Source: Aquatica leii
Lineage: Eukaryota > Arthropoda > Insecta > Coleoptera > Lampyridae
Assembly: GCA_035610365.1 (NCBI GenBank)
Contig: CM069435.1
Location: 83,051,389 to 83,115,388 of the forward strand
Length of the DNA stretch: 64,000 nucleotides
Reading direction: 5' to 3'
Positions 1 to 12,119 of this stretch are shown in pieces. A program made the position numbers and the translations under genes. The notes below the pieces were generated by a model, which ran no database searches, was not told the DNA's origin, and saw nothing but the letters and a program-made list of their open reading frames with translations. How positions within the stretch are numbered: position 1 is the first letter of the stretch; each line of letters starts with the position of its first letter.

Positions 1-394
1 ATTATAATCAAAAAATTGTTTTTAGAAACGTTTCAAGTGCCACTTTAAATCTGCATCAAAGGTTTTGCGATTTTTTAATTTGGGAAGCAGGAAAAAAATA
101 ATTTCAATTTTCCCATGTTAAATCCCATAGGGTACCCTTAGCGTGGGACACAACGTATATAGCTTTGAAAATTACTGTGACTCTTACGTAAGTAATATTT
201 TAAAAAAATACTTAGAAAAAATTGAACTTCAACAAATTACTATTTTCTACATGTACACTATGAGTTGGTCTGTCATCATGTTTTGTTTATACTGAATGTT
301 ATTATTATATAAAAAAAACAGTTTCTTTAAATAACTAGTTATTTTTTTCCCACAAAGCTTACGGTTTGGTAATTGTAACCTTCAGACGGAATTG
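1..394. other. AT-rich flank with no recognised gene
   Basis: AT-rich sequence without a supported reading frame. Its right end probably contains the 3' untranslated tail of the minus-strand LINE that continues from 395, since the last recognisable LINE codons end near 400. I see no clear poly-A or target duplication marking the LINE end. Confidence 0.5.
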
Positions 395-654
395 TTCCAT
401 GTCTGGGGTTATTATTTTGTTTTAGTTGTGTTAAGTGTATGTGATTAATTTTGATTAAGAAATTTCCTGACAATGTTGCATGTTTTGGTGATGACTGCTT
501 TTTGTATTTATTTGTTCTGGTAGTTTCAGATATTTTATGTTTCTTATGGTGGTCTTTGGTATAATTCCTGTAACTGAGATAATTATTGGTAGTATTTTAA
601 CTTTCTTTGGTTTCCATATTCTCTTGATTTCTTCAGCTAATGGTATTTTTGTGT
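395..654 (-). pseudogene. C-terminal end of an R2/NeSL-like LINE, displaced part
   Basis: Read on the minus strand, 654 down to about 400 encodes the C-terminal tail of the same LINE whose main body lies at 4287-5835. A segment reading LAEEIKRIWKPKKVKILPII near 560-640 is followed by a VTGIIPK-type stretch, which I recall from the ends of LINE proteins with a restriction-like endonuclease. The frame is shifted at least once before the tail fades near 400. The separation from the rest of the LINE is explained by the 3.6 kb insert at 655-4286: removing it joins the KY(H) codons to the LAEEI codons, with only a small frame lesion. The tail sequence is seen directly; the family name is recognition from memory. 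Confidence 0.7.
644..654 (+). repeat. Left copy of 11 bp target-site duplication
   Basis: TATTTTTGTGT occurs here and again at 4287-4297, exactly bracketing the unknown insert. Because both copies sit inside continuous LINE coding sequence, a target-site duplication is the simplest reading. Confidence 0.65.
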
Positions 655-3600
655 TTTAGTGTTGAAAACACTTATAAGGAGCTTGATTTAAAAACTCGTG
701 TAACAAAACGATGAAACGCTTAGATGTAACAAATCTGAAACTTGCGGTGGTGCCCAATTTTAATTCATTTTTTGTATTTTTCGGATGCCGTGTTTATTAT
801 TATTAAACAAGATATTCCTTATGATTTGGTTTATCTTTTAAAAATATAATAAGTCTTAATTTCACTTAGCAGTGATGAAAAATGATTATAGTAATTGCAG
901 AATTAGATCCGCGCGAGCTTCCGCCTTGTACGCTGCAAAAACGGTACAATATAGATAAAAATTGCACATAAACAATTTGAGTACAAAATTTACTACAAAA
1001 AAATCCGCGGGAGTGTATAATTTTATCTAATAATTTAAGAGTTACAGGATTTTAATGTAATTTTCGTGCAACTTTGCACACTTGTATCGTCTAAACTATT
1101 AAACGTATTTGTACCCGTTTGCCAACTTTTTTATAGTAAATTTTTTTCTCTATTAAAATGTTTATGTGCAACTTTCTTTTATCTTGCACAGTTTTAGGGT
1201 AATGGTTTATTGGTTATTTTAAATTATTAAACAAATCATTTCAATACAAAAATTGTGGCGGTTTCGATGCTGGTGTAATATTACGACATCGACAAAAAAC
1301 CGCATTGGTCACCAAAAGCAACTCGACCGAAACACACATGTTCTACTAAACCGATAATTTATGTTTAAATTTTAAAATGCGTAAACGAAATAATTTAATA
1401 AACCTGATATATAAAGTTTTATAATAAAAACTATCAGTAATAACTAATTTAAATCATAAACGATTTCACTGTAAAGTAATCAACATAAGACGAATGTAGG
1501 TAAAATAAAATTTGAGTAAATTCTGAATGTCGAAATTGTATCAACAGTCAAACAATTGTAAAGATTATTAGCGTTATAAATCTGTTAAGACTAGAGAAAG
1601 GATTCATGTTAAAGTAAAGTTCATCTCTTTAATGCTTTTTTATAGTCAGTAGTAATTTTTTAATACTAATAGGAGAAAAATTTGTAGAATCGGTAAAAAA
1701 AATTTAATTTAAAGGCATGTCAATTATTTCGCGTCGCGAAATGTTTTTATTGCGAGTCCAATCTGCTTTAAGTTTTTTTTAGACAAACGCGCCAAACTGT
1801 GATGCACATTTCCAAAGATGAAATCTCCACTTTGCAACGTTTACATCTGAAAGGATTTGGCAACGTAGCTGGAATCGTGTCATAATCTTAGAAGCTGTAG
1901 AACTGTGAACCGCCATAAAACTCGGATAAAATCTAGTAATCATTTAGTTTTGTTGTTTTTTTGAAAATGCACATCAACCAGTTAGAGTGTGGTAAAGCAA
2001 TTGTCAGGAATCACGCAATATGAATTGTTTATTTAATCATTAAATGATTTTTTTTAATTTAAGCGTATTTAATCAAAGTCTGGATAAATATCTGAAAATT
2101 GTAACATTTTAAAAGTTTCAGGCAGTATTTTTGAGTGAAGTATTGTTTGCCGCTATTACAGCATTAAAAATTTATTATTATTTTGGCGGGTTTTTCGTAA
2201 GGCATTTCCAGGGTTATTAGATTAGGATTAAAATTATGAGATTAGGAATCAAAAGAGTAGGCATATTTGCAGCGTGAAAGTGCTATAGATCACATATACA
2301 AATTTAAAATTTTAATAGTTGTGATTGCCCATAATTACAATTTGGCGGCTACGGCTCCATGCTAGCCCAGCACTAAAGAAATCCACCAGTTAGAGAGGGT
2401 AGTTTTGTTGGCCGTTTCTGGAAAAGCGATATAATTATTTGTATTCAAACCAAAATGTTACCTAAGAGTACCGAGATGAACGTGTCTTGCCAATGCCCCA
2501 GGTATTGATCTTTTCTTTTTTTTTGTGTGCACATCTTTACCAAAGAATTACCTGGCTTAAGCGTGCGGACTGATACGATACCTGTTACTGCTATCTAAGA
2601 AAACTTAATATTACAATTATTAAATAGGGACATAGTCAAATTTACTGTGAGACTGTCGAAATAACAACCACTGTTGTTTTAAACACCAGTAGTAGATCTC
2701 CGCAGTAAAGAGAAGGCAAAGGGTCGTTTTATTTAAAGAGCAGGATGTATGCTCGTATTTTTAAGCTAGTATAAGAAGCTTCTTCTGCGTAGCTAAAAGT
2801 AATACCTAGGCTGGGAATAACTTAATTAACTTGGTAATTTATTTTACTTGTAATATTTTTTGTTAGGTTAAGTCGTTCGCCTCCCTGAATATGTGTTAGA
2901 GATACGAAGCTTTAATATGTAAGGTAACTTACCCTGTAGTAAGTATAGTTAGTTATTGGAACCGAGAGTACCCTGTTTTTTTTGTTTCTATTTTTTTCTT
3001 CGTTTGAATAAGTTTAAATCAATTCAATCGATAAATTGTCGCATACATAAATCGCATCCCGCTCAAAATATCGATCATAGAGTTTTTTCTTTTTTATTAC
3101 TGCTAACTACGAATTATGTGATAGTGTCTAAAGCACCTAACACGAGCATATAGTATTTTTTTGTATGTTTTATAATATTGCAACTCTTCCCCGCTAGCCC
3201 AATATACCCAACTTTTATTTAATACGTTTCTTTTTTTGTGTTTTTTTACTGAACAGACCGCCGTCGTTTGTGGTGTTTTTTTTTAATTTAAGCGGCTAGT
3301 TCAGTTGCCAAACATTTATTTTGCAGATAGCACGTGCACCTACTCACCTTGCCTCCGATTAGAAAGTTAGCCGGCTTTCTTTGCAATAACGGCTCAGTGC
3401 AAAGTTCCACTTTGGCTCTAAGATTGATTGTGCCTAGAAAAAATTTCACATTTATCCGAATGCTTTCAAACGTATCTAAGCCAACAGAAAATGAGTCATT
3501 GAACGTGAATCACAATTTTTCGATCTTTCCTCGCATAACATGCTTGTGAAAGCCATATTATTATTTGAACTTTGCGAAGATGACTTTTTCTCTTGAAAAT

Positions 3601-4286
3601 ATTTTGTGTCAAATAAAGTTTGCTGCTTTGAGATTTTGTTGCTTGCTTTGTGTTTCTTACCGTACATCACTTGGAAAAGAAAAGCTAAGCGTTACCAACA
3701 CAGCCCAAATACCATTTTTGTGCTTCTTTAGATTTAGAGATTTTAATACTAATTCAATGCCGAGCACAATTTCCGTTCTTCTTGGAGAGATAAAGGGCAA
3801 AGAAATTGAACTACAAAAATAGAAAAAATGAGTGACGCCGGCCTATGTACATGCTATGATGTTTGTTCGAGTGCATGGATTTAAGTTAACGCTATCGGGT
3901 TTCTCTTTAGATATGTCACTGGAAGCTATGTTTTATAAGCGCGCAGCAATTCTTGATAATGAACGGTCTTGCTAATAATTTGTTATGACCAAAATATCTC
4001 TATAAGTCATTTGTGTTGCTGATTCATCATCTTCCAGCGATGAAGAGGTTATGGGAAACAATTCTCAGGCATTTTATGGACAAATGTTAAATACAAACAA
4101 TTGGTGAATTATCATGCGACCATATGGTCGTTTAATATGTACCTGGAATACTCGTTATTTGTGTTTTTTTTTTTATTATTTATGTATGCATTCTTATTTT
4201 TGAAAACTGTATTAAATCTTGTTCATTATATTACGTGGGTAATATTGTGTTTGTTTCACACCTTCCGATAATTGCAAGATTTGCGA
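655..4286. mobile_element. Unclassified 3.6 kb insertion element, copy 1
   Basis: This block interrupts the LINE and is flanked by TATTTTTGTGT at 644-654 and 4287-4297. It starts TTTAGTGTTGAAAACAC and ends TTGCAAGATTTGCGA. Its first ~1.43 kb (to about 2085) is repeated in direct orientation at 59316-60645, and its last ~25 bp also close that second copy, so both ends are defined independently. Copy 1 carries about 130 bp near 1220-1350 that copy 2 lacks. The interior beyond 2085 holds only short, unconvincing frames (such as 3334-3549 and 3565-3822) and I recognise no transposase, RT or integrase. There are no terminal inverted repeats. It could be a non-autonomous retroelement, an LTR-less relic or an unknown class. 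Confidence 0.6.
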
Positions 4287-4297
4287 TATTTTTGTGT
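4287..4297 (+). repeat. Right copy of 11 bp target-site duplication
   Basis: TATTTTTGTGT, identical to 644-654, immediately follows the insert end. On the minus strand the LINE coding sequence runs up to it. Confidence 0.65.
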
Positions 4298-5835
4298 ATT
4301 TTTTATTTGCGTGTTACTGTCATTGGGGATGGATATGTCTATAAGATACGTTGTTTGGTTGTGTTTGTTAACCCATACTATGTTTGGTCTGTTGGCTACT
4401 ATTGTTTCACCTGTGTGTACTGGTTTGTTATAGTATAATTTAAATGTTGAGGTGTTTGGTCTTTTATTATGTATTTTCTATAGTTTAGTCTGTTTATTAC
4501 CTGGTCTTGAATGTCTATAAGAAATCCTTCGGTTTCTAGGTGTAAGTTTTCTGGTTGTAACCATTTGTAGCTGAGTTCTATGTTAATTTGTTCTTGGTGT
4601 ACTATGTTGTAATGTCTCTATGTAATTTCTTTTTTGACCATTTTTTAATCTTATCGTTCTATGTTTGATGTTTTATGTTAATGTCTGGTGCGGCTAGAGG
4701 TGTGTATTGCTTGTTTATTGTACATATAGTTGTGTGTAGGTTACTATTTTGTTTGTTATGAAAGAATTCTCTTAATTGTTGTGTTATATACGTAGAGAGT
4801 GAATGCCTATCAATCCTCTTCTACCCTTTTTCCTGTTTATTGTTCGTTCTATGTAAGAGTTAGGATGCATTTTTCGGTTGTCTGTTAGTTGAGTTCGAGT
4901 GGTTCTATTTAGCGTTTCTAGGTTTGTTGTTGTCCACCAAATTACCCCAAATGAATAAATGAAAATGGTTATTGCGTTTATATTGATGACTTTGAACATG
5001 TTTCGATAGTTTAGATTTAGGTATCGTTTCTAGTCTTTTTTTATATTGTATTTTTAGTTGATCTTTTACGTTTTTATGATTAATTTTTATGTTTTGTTTG
5101 ATGCCTAGGTATTTTTATGTTTCTTGTATAGCCATATGTTCTATAAATACGTTGCTACTAAGTATGGTGTTTTTGGTGTATGTCCATTTCCAGTTCTCTG
5201 TGTGTATTGTTTTGCATTTTTTGGTTCCAAACGTCATATGAATGTCTGTACTAACAGTTTCTGTAATATTAATGAATTGTTGTTAGCTGTTGTTGTGAAT
5301 TAGTGTAAAGTTTAATGTCGTCCATATACAATAGATGGTTTAATACATGGAGCTTTTGGTCTGAGTGAGAACTCCGTACTTGGTATCCTTTAACATATTA
5401 GAGAGAGGATTTAGAGATAGACAAAACCATAATAAGCTTAGTGAGTCGCCTTAGAATATTCCACGTTTTATGTTGAATTCTTTAGTATGTATAGCTTGTG
5501 TATATGACGTTTTGATTGATATGACTGTTTTCCGTCACCTCGTGACTTGATGTAGGAATTTAATCAGTTAGTTGATTATTTTGTATATTTCTAGAACTTG
5601 TATGAACCATGAGTGTGGTATTGAGTCGTACGCTTTTTTATAATCAATTTTATTATTATTATTAGCAAGTTATTTGTTTCCAAGTATTGTCCGTTTTACG
5701 CTGATAAACCCTATATTTAGTAAGTATCCCTTTCCATTCATTGTGATCTATTCCATCCATCCATTTGTTTCCAGTCCGTTTTGGCATTTATGCTGATACT
5801 TTTAGTGTTTTATAGAACCGATCGCAATATTTTTG
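4287..5835 (-). pseudogene. LINE reverse transcriptase plus restriction-like endonuclease (R2/NeSL-like), decayed
   Basis: Minus-strand relic of a non-LTR retrotransposon polyprotein. Reading from 5835 leftwards: an RT segment with DYKKAYDSIPHSW at about 5600-5645, the catalytic box LLYMDDIKLY with intact YMDD at 5317-5328, then a stretch around 4784-4999 with YSFGVIWWT and a basic RRGL segment. Last comes a PD-(D/E)XK-like endonuclease signature, ANRPNIV (4377-4391) followed by LIDISIPND (about 4320-4346). In the families I recall this reads RPDIV...IDIA; here the aspartate has become asparagine. Several frameshifts and stops divide the frame, so it is dead. A C-terminal restriction-like endonuclease is typical of early-branching LINEs (R2, NeSL, CRE, HERO). 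The clade is inference. Confidence 0.8.
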
Positions 5836-5879
5836 CACTGGCTTCCCTGTTTCTTACTGTTAGTTTTCCAATTCTAGGA

Positions 5880-6337
5880 AATTTGTTTGAAAAAAATTTG
5901 TTCCACGGAAATTTGTTAGAAAGAATTTTTTAAGGAAATTAGTAAACACATTGAAGTGAAAGTGAAAAAAATGTGTCCTTAATAGAAGAAGGAAGAATCT
6001 GAGAGGTTTTGCCTGTCGAGTTGAATATGGGTATAATACCGTTCTTACAAAAAAGTTTTCCTATTTAATCTGTAACCTTGTGAATGTAAGGTTAAAATGC
6101 CAATTTTAAATTGGATTCAGTTGTAGAAATGTTTTTAGGTAAACGAGCACGTGGATGTAGACGACGATTAATAACTTTTTGGATATCACATTCACATAAT
6201 CATTTTTCACCAAGATTCTAGTAAGATGACCGTGTTCCGAGCTAATGATTCAAATTTCTCGACATTTTTGTGAGCATGTGAGCCCGACTTATTTCGGGAC
6301 CATTCTGTTTAGTGCAAACCCACCCATACGAACAGAC
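5880..6337 (-). pseudogene. Penelope-like element fragment, minus-strand partner of a head-to-head pair
   Basis: Read leftwards from 6337, this carries the RT-thumb to linker part of a Penelope-like element, including a CKNGIIPIFNSTGKTSQ stretch at about 6010-6060. The arm 6001-6107 is an imperfect reverse complement of 6338-6438, so the two halves form an inverted repeat with a ~230 bp spacer. The plus-strand half encodes the equivalent NGIKPIFN...TGKIS segment. This is the same arrangement as at 43.1-45.7 kb. Frame breaks are frequent. The Penelope assignment rests on the linked GIY-YIG segment at 6500-6660. Confidence 0.55.
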
Positions 6338-6680
6338 AAAATTGGCATTTTACATTTATAACATCACAACTGAATTAAAAAAACTTCTTTGTAAAAATGG
6401 TATTAAACCCATATTCAACTGAACCGGTAAAATTTCTCAAATGTTTTTTTTTACAAGAACAAGTTTTCTACACTTTTCAAGATGTATATTAAATTATTTG
6501 TTTATGTGGGTTAGTCTACATCATTGAAACTAACTGTTTCGTCATTGCTCGCGTTTCAGAACATGATCGTTGTATAAGAAAAAAACTGTTGCTGAACATC
6601 ATTTTACCATAGACCACAATATAGGTTTCGGTGATTATAAAATCTCCGTTTTTATTCAATAAGAAGACCACCGTTTTAAA
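6338..6680 (+). pseudogene. Penelope-like element fragment with GIY-YIG endonuclease remnant
   Basis: On the plus strand, 6338-6440 reads as the RT-endonuclease linker (KKLLCKNGIKPIFN). After a frame change, 6500-6660 reads as a GIY-YIG nuclease remnant: a VYIIETN core (usual form VYIGET), then ARVSEHDRCIRKK and AEHHFTIDHNIGF. Arg-x2-Glu-His and the HH...H spacing match the GIY-YIG domain of Penelope-like elements. The catalytic GIY-YIG tyrosines are partly lost and stops interrupt the frame. It lies head-to-head with the minus-strand fragment at 5880-6337. Confidence 0.6.
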
Positions 6681-7445
6681 TTATCATTTTTTTGATTTCC
6701 AGTTGTAACAACCGTAACTCAATCAGAATCGCAAGTTGATTACCTAAGTCTGTAGTAGTTCTTTGATAGATTGAATTGAATTACTTTAAATTTATCGATT
6801 TCTTTCTTATCTGTTTAGAGTACAATCTGGCTCAGTTCACCAATTTCTTAGCTAGGTAGTTGCTTGTTTAAGTTTTTCGATTTTTGTTCCCTGGTAATCT
6901 GCCGCGAAAACAAAGAATCAAGTAACTTGACTTACTGGATTTTTCCTTTGTATCTATATTTGGGCTTCTCTTTGACCCTTTATTGTCTCCACCGATTTTG
7001 GTAATCAAGTGGTGTTACATTACCAAGTTATGCATAACTAAATTCTAGCATCTCTACTTCTCAACAAAACATATTTTAGTAAACCTTCTTATCTGCAAAG
7101 TTTTGTATTTTCTTATTCTTGCTTATAATTAACCTTTATATAAATAAATCTACTCGAGTTACTTGCTGATATTTGACACTTTTGCAATTTAAGTAAGAAA
7201 TAATTGAATTTACTTTATGCTAAGTACTATAAAAAACAAACCATGAATCAAGTAACTCTACTTAACCTAGTGTAAAGAGCGAAAACGAAAGCAGGGACAT
7301 TATCTAACTCGAGTTCTTTTAAAATACCTTGCTGAATATAAGAGTGAATCATACTGCATAACACGCTTTAACTTATTTAGATAAATCACGTCAGTTAATT
7401 TATTTGCCTAGTAGGTTTAGATGTAGCGTAGTGCACACAAGAAAT
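6681..7445. other. AT-rich spacer upstream of the two-exon gene
   Basis: No supported gene or repeat. The last ~70 bases before the predicted start at 7446 contain no obvious TATA box. Confidence 0.5.
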
Positions 7446-9021
7446 ATGTTTAGTCGAGGAAGAAAACTACTGGAAATGCTAGAAAAACCACATGGGGGGT
7501 AAGTACTTATTACATATTGTTTAAGTTATTGTTGTTTAAATAACTTAGGTGTATTTGTTACTGATGTCTTAATAACCCTGGTGTTAGAAATACGCTTCAG
7601 CATAGCAACAACTAACAGTGTCACACAGTTATGAACGTTTTATGTATTACCGCGCTTTTGAACTAATGACGTAACCAAGGGCACAACATGGCTTTAGTAT
7701 GAAAACACAAAACCGCAAATAATAATAATTTGCTAAATTAAAGATAAAATTGTACATTCTATATGGGATTTTCTTTATTTTATGTACTATAGCAGTGTCG
7801 AGTATTGACATCAAAGCATGTTGCACTTTACACAAAATAAAGAAGGCGCAACACGATTTTTATTTAAACACTTGATACTGCTATTATACATAAAATAAAG
7901 AAAATTGCATATTCCTTGTTAAAATTAACTTGTTTTTATTTTTAACTTTTTAGTTATTTTTCTATTTTCTAAATAAAAGCTTATTGTAAAAACATTTTTT
8001 CTTCTTCTATTTATTTTTGAGTAATCTACATCTTTTTTCAACTACATATAAAAGTGCCTACCTAATATTGTGCTTAAAAATATTATTCAACTACATACAT
8101 AGTAATACATATTAGTTAGAAGTTTGTTTGTTTTTAATAACAATTGTACATAAATAGAATTTCAGGCGGAGTGATCCACAACATAGTTTTAATGAAGCTT
8201 ATAAAGTTCCAGTAAACTCTAATTGTATTCTGTCCCAATCTTCAACCGTCATGTCGATTGGAAACAAAAGTCAGTTGTCAAAGAAAATTAAACTGTTACA
8301 ATATATGGATCAAACCGAAACTTTTCCTAGCCCAGAATCGTTCGAGACCACTTCAGCGAAAGCAGTAGTACTTGTCTCATATCTTCTTAAAGAAATCAAC
8401 GAAAAACATTCAACTATAAGTCATAGGGCTAAAAAAGTAAAACACTATGTTCAACTTCAAAATGTAACAGAAACCAATACAAAGAATGAAGAACGAGTAT
8501 TTAGCAGCACTCCCACTTTAAGCATTTCTGACAACTTACTAGAGTTCAATGCAAACACTGACGGTATTGGAATCATCTCTATGGAAGAAATAACCTGCGA
8601 ACAGATCGAAATGCAAAGCGATAAATTACATAAAAGTGAAGAAAGTGCAGAAAAAGTGTTCCAGATCGACAAAGAAAACAAGAATGAACAAAAACAAAAT
8701 GAAAACCTTGATTTCAGTGATACTAATGAAAATAACAAGACTAAACCTAAAAACTTAGGAAAAGCAAATAAGATCAAAAAATGTTATGTACCTCAACTAC
8801 TTGATTCATGCAAACAGAATTGCAGACAGAGATGTTTTCAACGATTTACTGAAGATAAAAGAAAAATATTTTTTAAAAATTACAACGTTTTAAATTTTAG
8901 AGAAAGAAGACTGTTTTTGGATAAACACATCATCAAAAAAAATATTAAATATAGAAAAGTCGATGCAGATATTTGTTTATCTAAAACTTGCATAATAAAA
9001 TTACTGTCCATTTTCGTATAA
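7446..9021 (+). CDS. Candidate two-exon gene: basic, lysine-rich protein with a Cys-rich C-terminal motif
   Basis: Exon 1 is 7446-7498 (ATG, encoding MFSRGRKLLEMLEKPHG) and ends at a strong donor GGG|GTAAGT. Intron 7499-8165 ends AATTTCAG. Exon 2 is 8166-9021 with stop TAA. The splice leaves phase 2 and exon 2 needs exactly two bases; it is open from its first codon, 85 nt before the internal ATG at 8251. The joined product is 302 aa: a start of the SRG+basic type, a long polar lysine/glutamate/asparagine-rich middle, then CKQNCRQRCFQRFTEDKRKIFF near residues 215-236. That motif recalls a family of uncharacterised arthropod and cnidarian proteins, often repeat-associated, with C-x3-C-x3-C, F(T/S)E, R-x3-F. 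The product stops soon after a DICLSKTCI segment, where the relatives I recall continue; GTATAA at 9016 could be a donor to a missing exon. It has no disabling lesion, unlike nearby elements. Function unknown. Confidence 0.55.
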
Positions 9022-12004
9022 AATATAAGTTGTGATATTGATTGCGATAACTTATCTTATGCTCATTTATTAAAAATTTAAATTAGTCTCACTTGTCTTA
9101 CTTTATTGTAATAAACCAATTAAAAAATTCTTATGCCTTTTAAATCAATTTAAATAAATTTCTTATTGCTTATCATCTTGTAGTAAAAATTATAAATCCA
9201 GTTGCTTGGTTTTTTCATTGTTTTTATGCACTGAGTTTAATTAAATATCTAGCACGTAGAGTTACTTCCGTTTAAGATTGTATATCGGGGCGATACTTAA
9301 AAACAGTAACTCAAAAACTATCTAAAACATAGATAATTAGTAAAATATTTTATATTTATTTATACCCTTAAAAAGAGGTGGAAAAAACATATAAGTTAAA
9401 ACAAAATTATAAATATAGGGTCAAATATAAAGAAATAATTTGAAAAACCATTTTAAAATACAAAGTAGCTTGTATCCAAAACCTTTAAATTTGGAGTTAC
9501 GTGCTTCTTGCTGTGTACGGCAGTAATGTCTCTTACAAAAGCAGGCAAAACGTTAGCAATTTTGATTACAATATGGATGCTGTCTAAACCTGCAAGAACC
9601 GTTTTATCTTATCATCTTTTCGATTACTAGATATTTTTTTTTCTTCTCCACACTTTGTTAAAGTTTAATTTTTTTTGTTTTAATTTTTTAATATAATATA
9701 ATTTGTTTGTTGTTAGTATTAGTTTTTAGTATTAGTTTTTAGTATTAGTTATTAGTTACAAATTAATGATATTTGTGTTTAAGCATTAAAAGTTTTACAC
9801 ATTTAATGTTTATTTCTAAAGTATTCTTAAAATTTTCAGTAATAAATTTTTGGGGATAAAATAAAATTTTGTGTACATAAATAAACTTAATTTTTAAACT
9901 TTAACTGTTTTTATTTAGTTATTTATTTTCAAAACCATTTAGTTATATTTATTTATTAAAGTTTTTAAACTTATGATTACTATTGTTTACAGAATAGTCG
10001 TTTGTGTTATAGGCTTTGCAATACGCTAACGCATATAACAAAACAAATTTTAAAACTAAACTAAACATATTGTAAAAACTTTAAACGAATATATAAAGTT
10101 TTTGTTATAAAGACGCAATCTTGAGCGTTGTAGAATAGAACCCTAATGCAGTTTTTTGTTACTTTTCTTATATACGGAAAAACCATACATCTTTAACTTA
10201 ATCTTCAAAATGCAATTTGGTAAAATTAACGTTGAACAATAATTGTTTTTTTAAAGTTTTTTTTTAATTAAACATTTTAAACAATAAACTTTGAACCTAG
10301 TATAGCATTTGAATTTGAAAGACTAATTAAATGCTAAAAATTTTATAACACTTCACCAAAAATAAACGGAACGTTTCACTTGAGCGTAAGCTTGCTTTAT
10401 GAACGAGGGAATTGCAATTTAGATTAAAATTTTAATTGAAACATGCATGTTCTATATGTTTTAACAAATTTTTTAAGCCAAATGTAAACACAATAATAAA
10501 AGATTAGTGAAATACCAAAAATGTTAGTAGTTTATATGGGGCACGGCTAAAGTTGAATACAAGAAATAGGTCGCTCCGACACGTGTACAAATTTTTTTCT
10601 ATATACAATTTAACAAGATTGCATGTTTGTATCTTGTTTTGCAATAGCACAGCAATAGTGAATCAATAAAAATAACAAGGTGCTCTTGGGGAAACTGGTT
10701 CAATATCAAACCCAGTTGCAATTCACATCTCATCTGCAATATCATGAATTCTTCATGCTACCAAATAGAAACTGTATCACTTTATTTAGAATAGAATGAT
10801 TCAATTTAGGTTTTGAAAGGTGCTGTTTCAACTCAATAGCATAAAAACTTAAAGAAACATTCACATTTCCTACGAGTGTGTGCACTCGTGCAAATAACTA
10901 CGAATTTTAAATCAGAGTTTGCATCTTATTACACTGTAAGAGCTCGATCATTTGAATAAAACATTTGCAGATAGTTAAACTTTAATTTTATTGTCAAATA
11001 AAAGTTAATTGTTACATTTAACACTAAAACGTTTTTAAATAATAATAAAAATTACAGTAAATATAATACGTATATTTCATAGTCGAGCATCTAGTAGACA
11101 TTATTTTAAATTAAATTTAATTTAAACAATAAAACTGGTAAGTAATTTATTAAGAGAAATAATTAAAAATAAAACACGTACTAAAGTGCCATTACTTTTA
11201 ATAAATTTTATGAAATAAATTAATTTATACCGGTGTGTTAATGTAAAAACCAGAATAGAAGCTAAAATATTAAGTGCCTTTTTCAGAACTTACTGCAATA
11301 ATTTCTCTTAAATTTTTCAATACATTACACAATATATAAAATGACTGAAAATTGACAAATTAGTGTTGTTACAAAGTATTGGTAACTAATTTACAACTAA
11401 ATATTATACACACCAAATTTATCTTAATACGAAATAGAGACTTTATTATTAACAAAAAAATATTTGAAATTATGATTAGTATAAAAAATTTTTATTATCA
11501 ACTTGTGAACTAAGAAGCTTAAGAAGAACACACAAAAATAGTCATTCCTGATTCTAAGTAAATTTACACTTTATTTGTAAGAACTTAGTTCTCTTTTTTT
11601 AGTTAAGAATCATTTTTTCTTAGTTTAAGACTTCTTTAGGTATTTAAAAATCTTTTCAAAAACTGAAAAAGAACTAAAAATTCTTAAATTAGGTGTATAT
11701 TTCTCAATTTTAGTACGTATTTTTATTTTTTAGAATGTTTCTTTACCCAATTGAGCTTGTTTGTTCTTCTTTTTAAGCATGCAGTTCTAAATGCACTAGA
11801 ACGTTCATTCTTTATTTTAACTGACATCTGCTTATTCAGAGAATGCCAATATTCATACTACTTTGAAAAATTTATTGTTGTTGTAAATTTCTGAATTCAT
11901 TAGATTGAAAAGTAAATTGAAAAATAACTGGTCCACTTAAGATGCTCACATCTTGCTTATTATAAGAGATACGCATTTGCTTAAATTATAAAAAAGTTGC
12001 TTAA
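9022..12004. other. AT-rich intergenic stretch
   Basis: About 3 kb of very AT-rich DNA with no reading frame or family motif that I can support. The only structured part is the short minisatellite at 9713-9757. Confidence 0.5.
9713..9757 (+). repeat. Short minisatellite, 14 bp unit
   Basis: Roughly three copies of TTAGTATTAGTTTT, ending in a degenerate unit. Simple tandem repeat with no other signal. Confidence 0.8.
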
Positions 12005-12119
12005 TTAGTAGAGTAACAATATGATACCAAGAAGTTCAGCATATCTTTCACTGGTTTTACTTCTACTCCTTTTGTTTCTAATTCTTTGCAACAAAGTTTT
12101 CTTCGCACTTTTCTTCACG

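Noticed and set aside
8457-8777. 106-codon minus-strand frame
   Set aside because: It is antisense to the open exon 2 of the two-exon gene and its leucine/serine-rich sequence is what antisense of lysine/glutamate codons gives.
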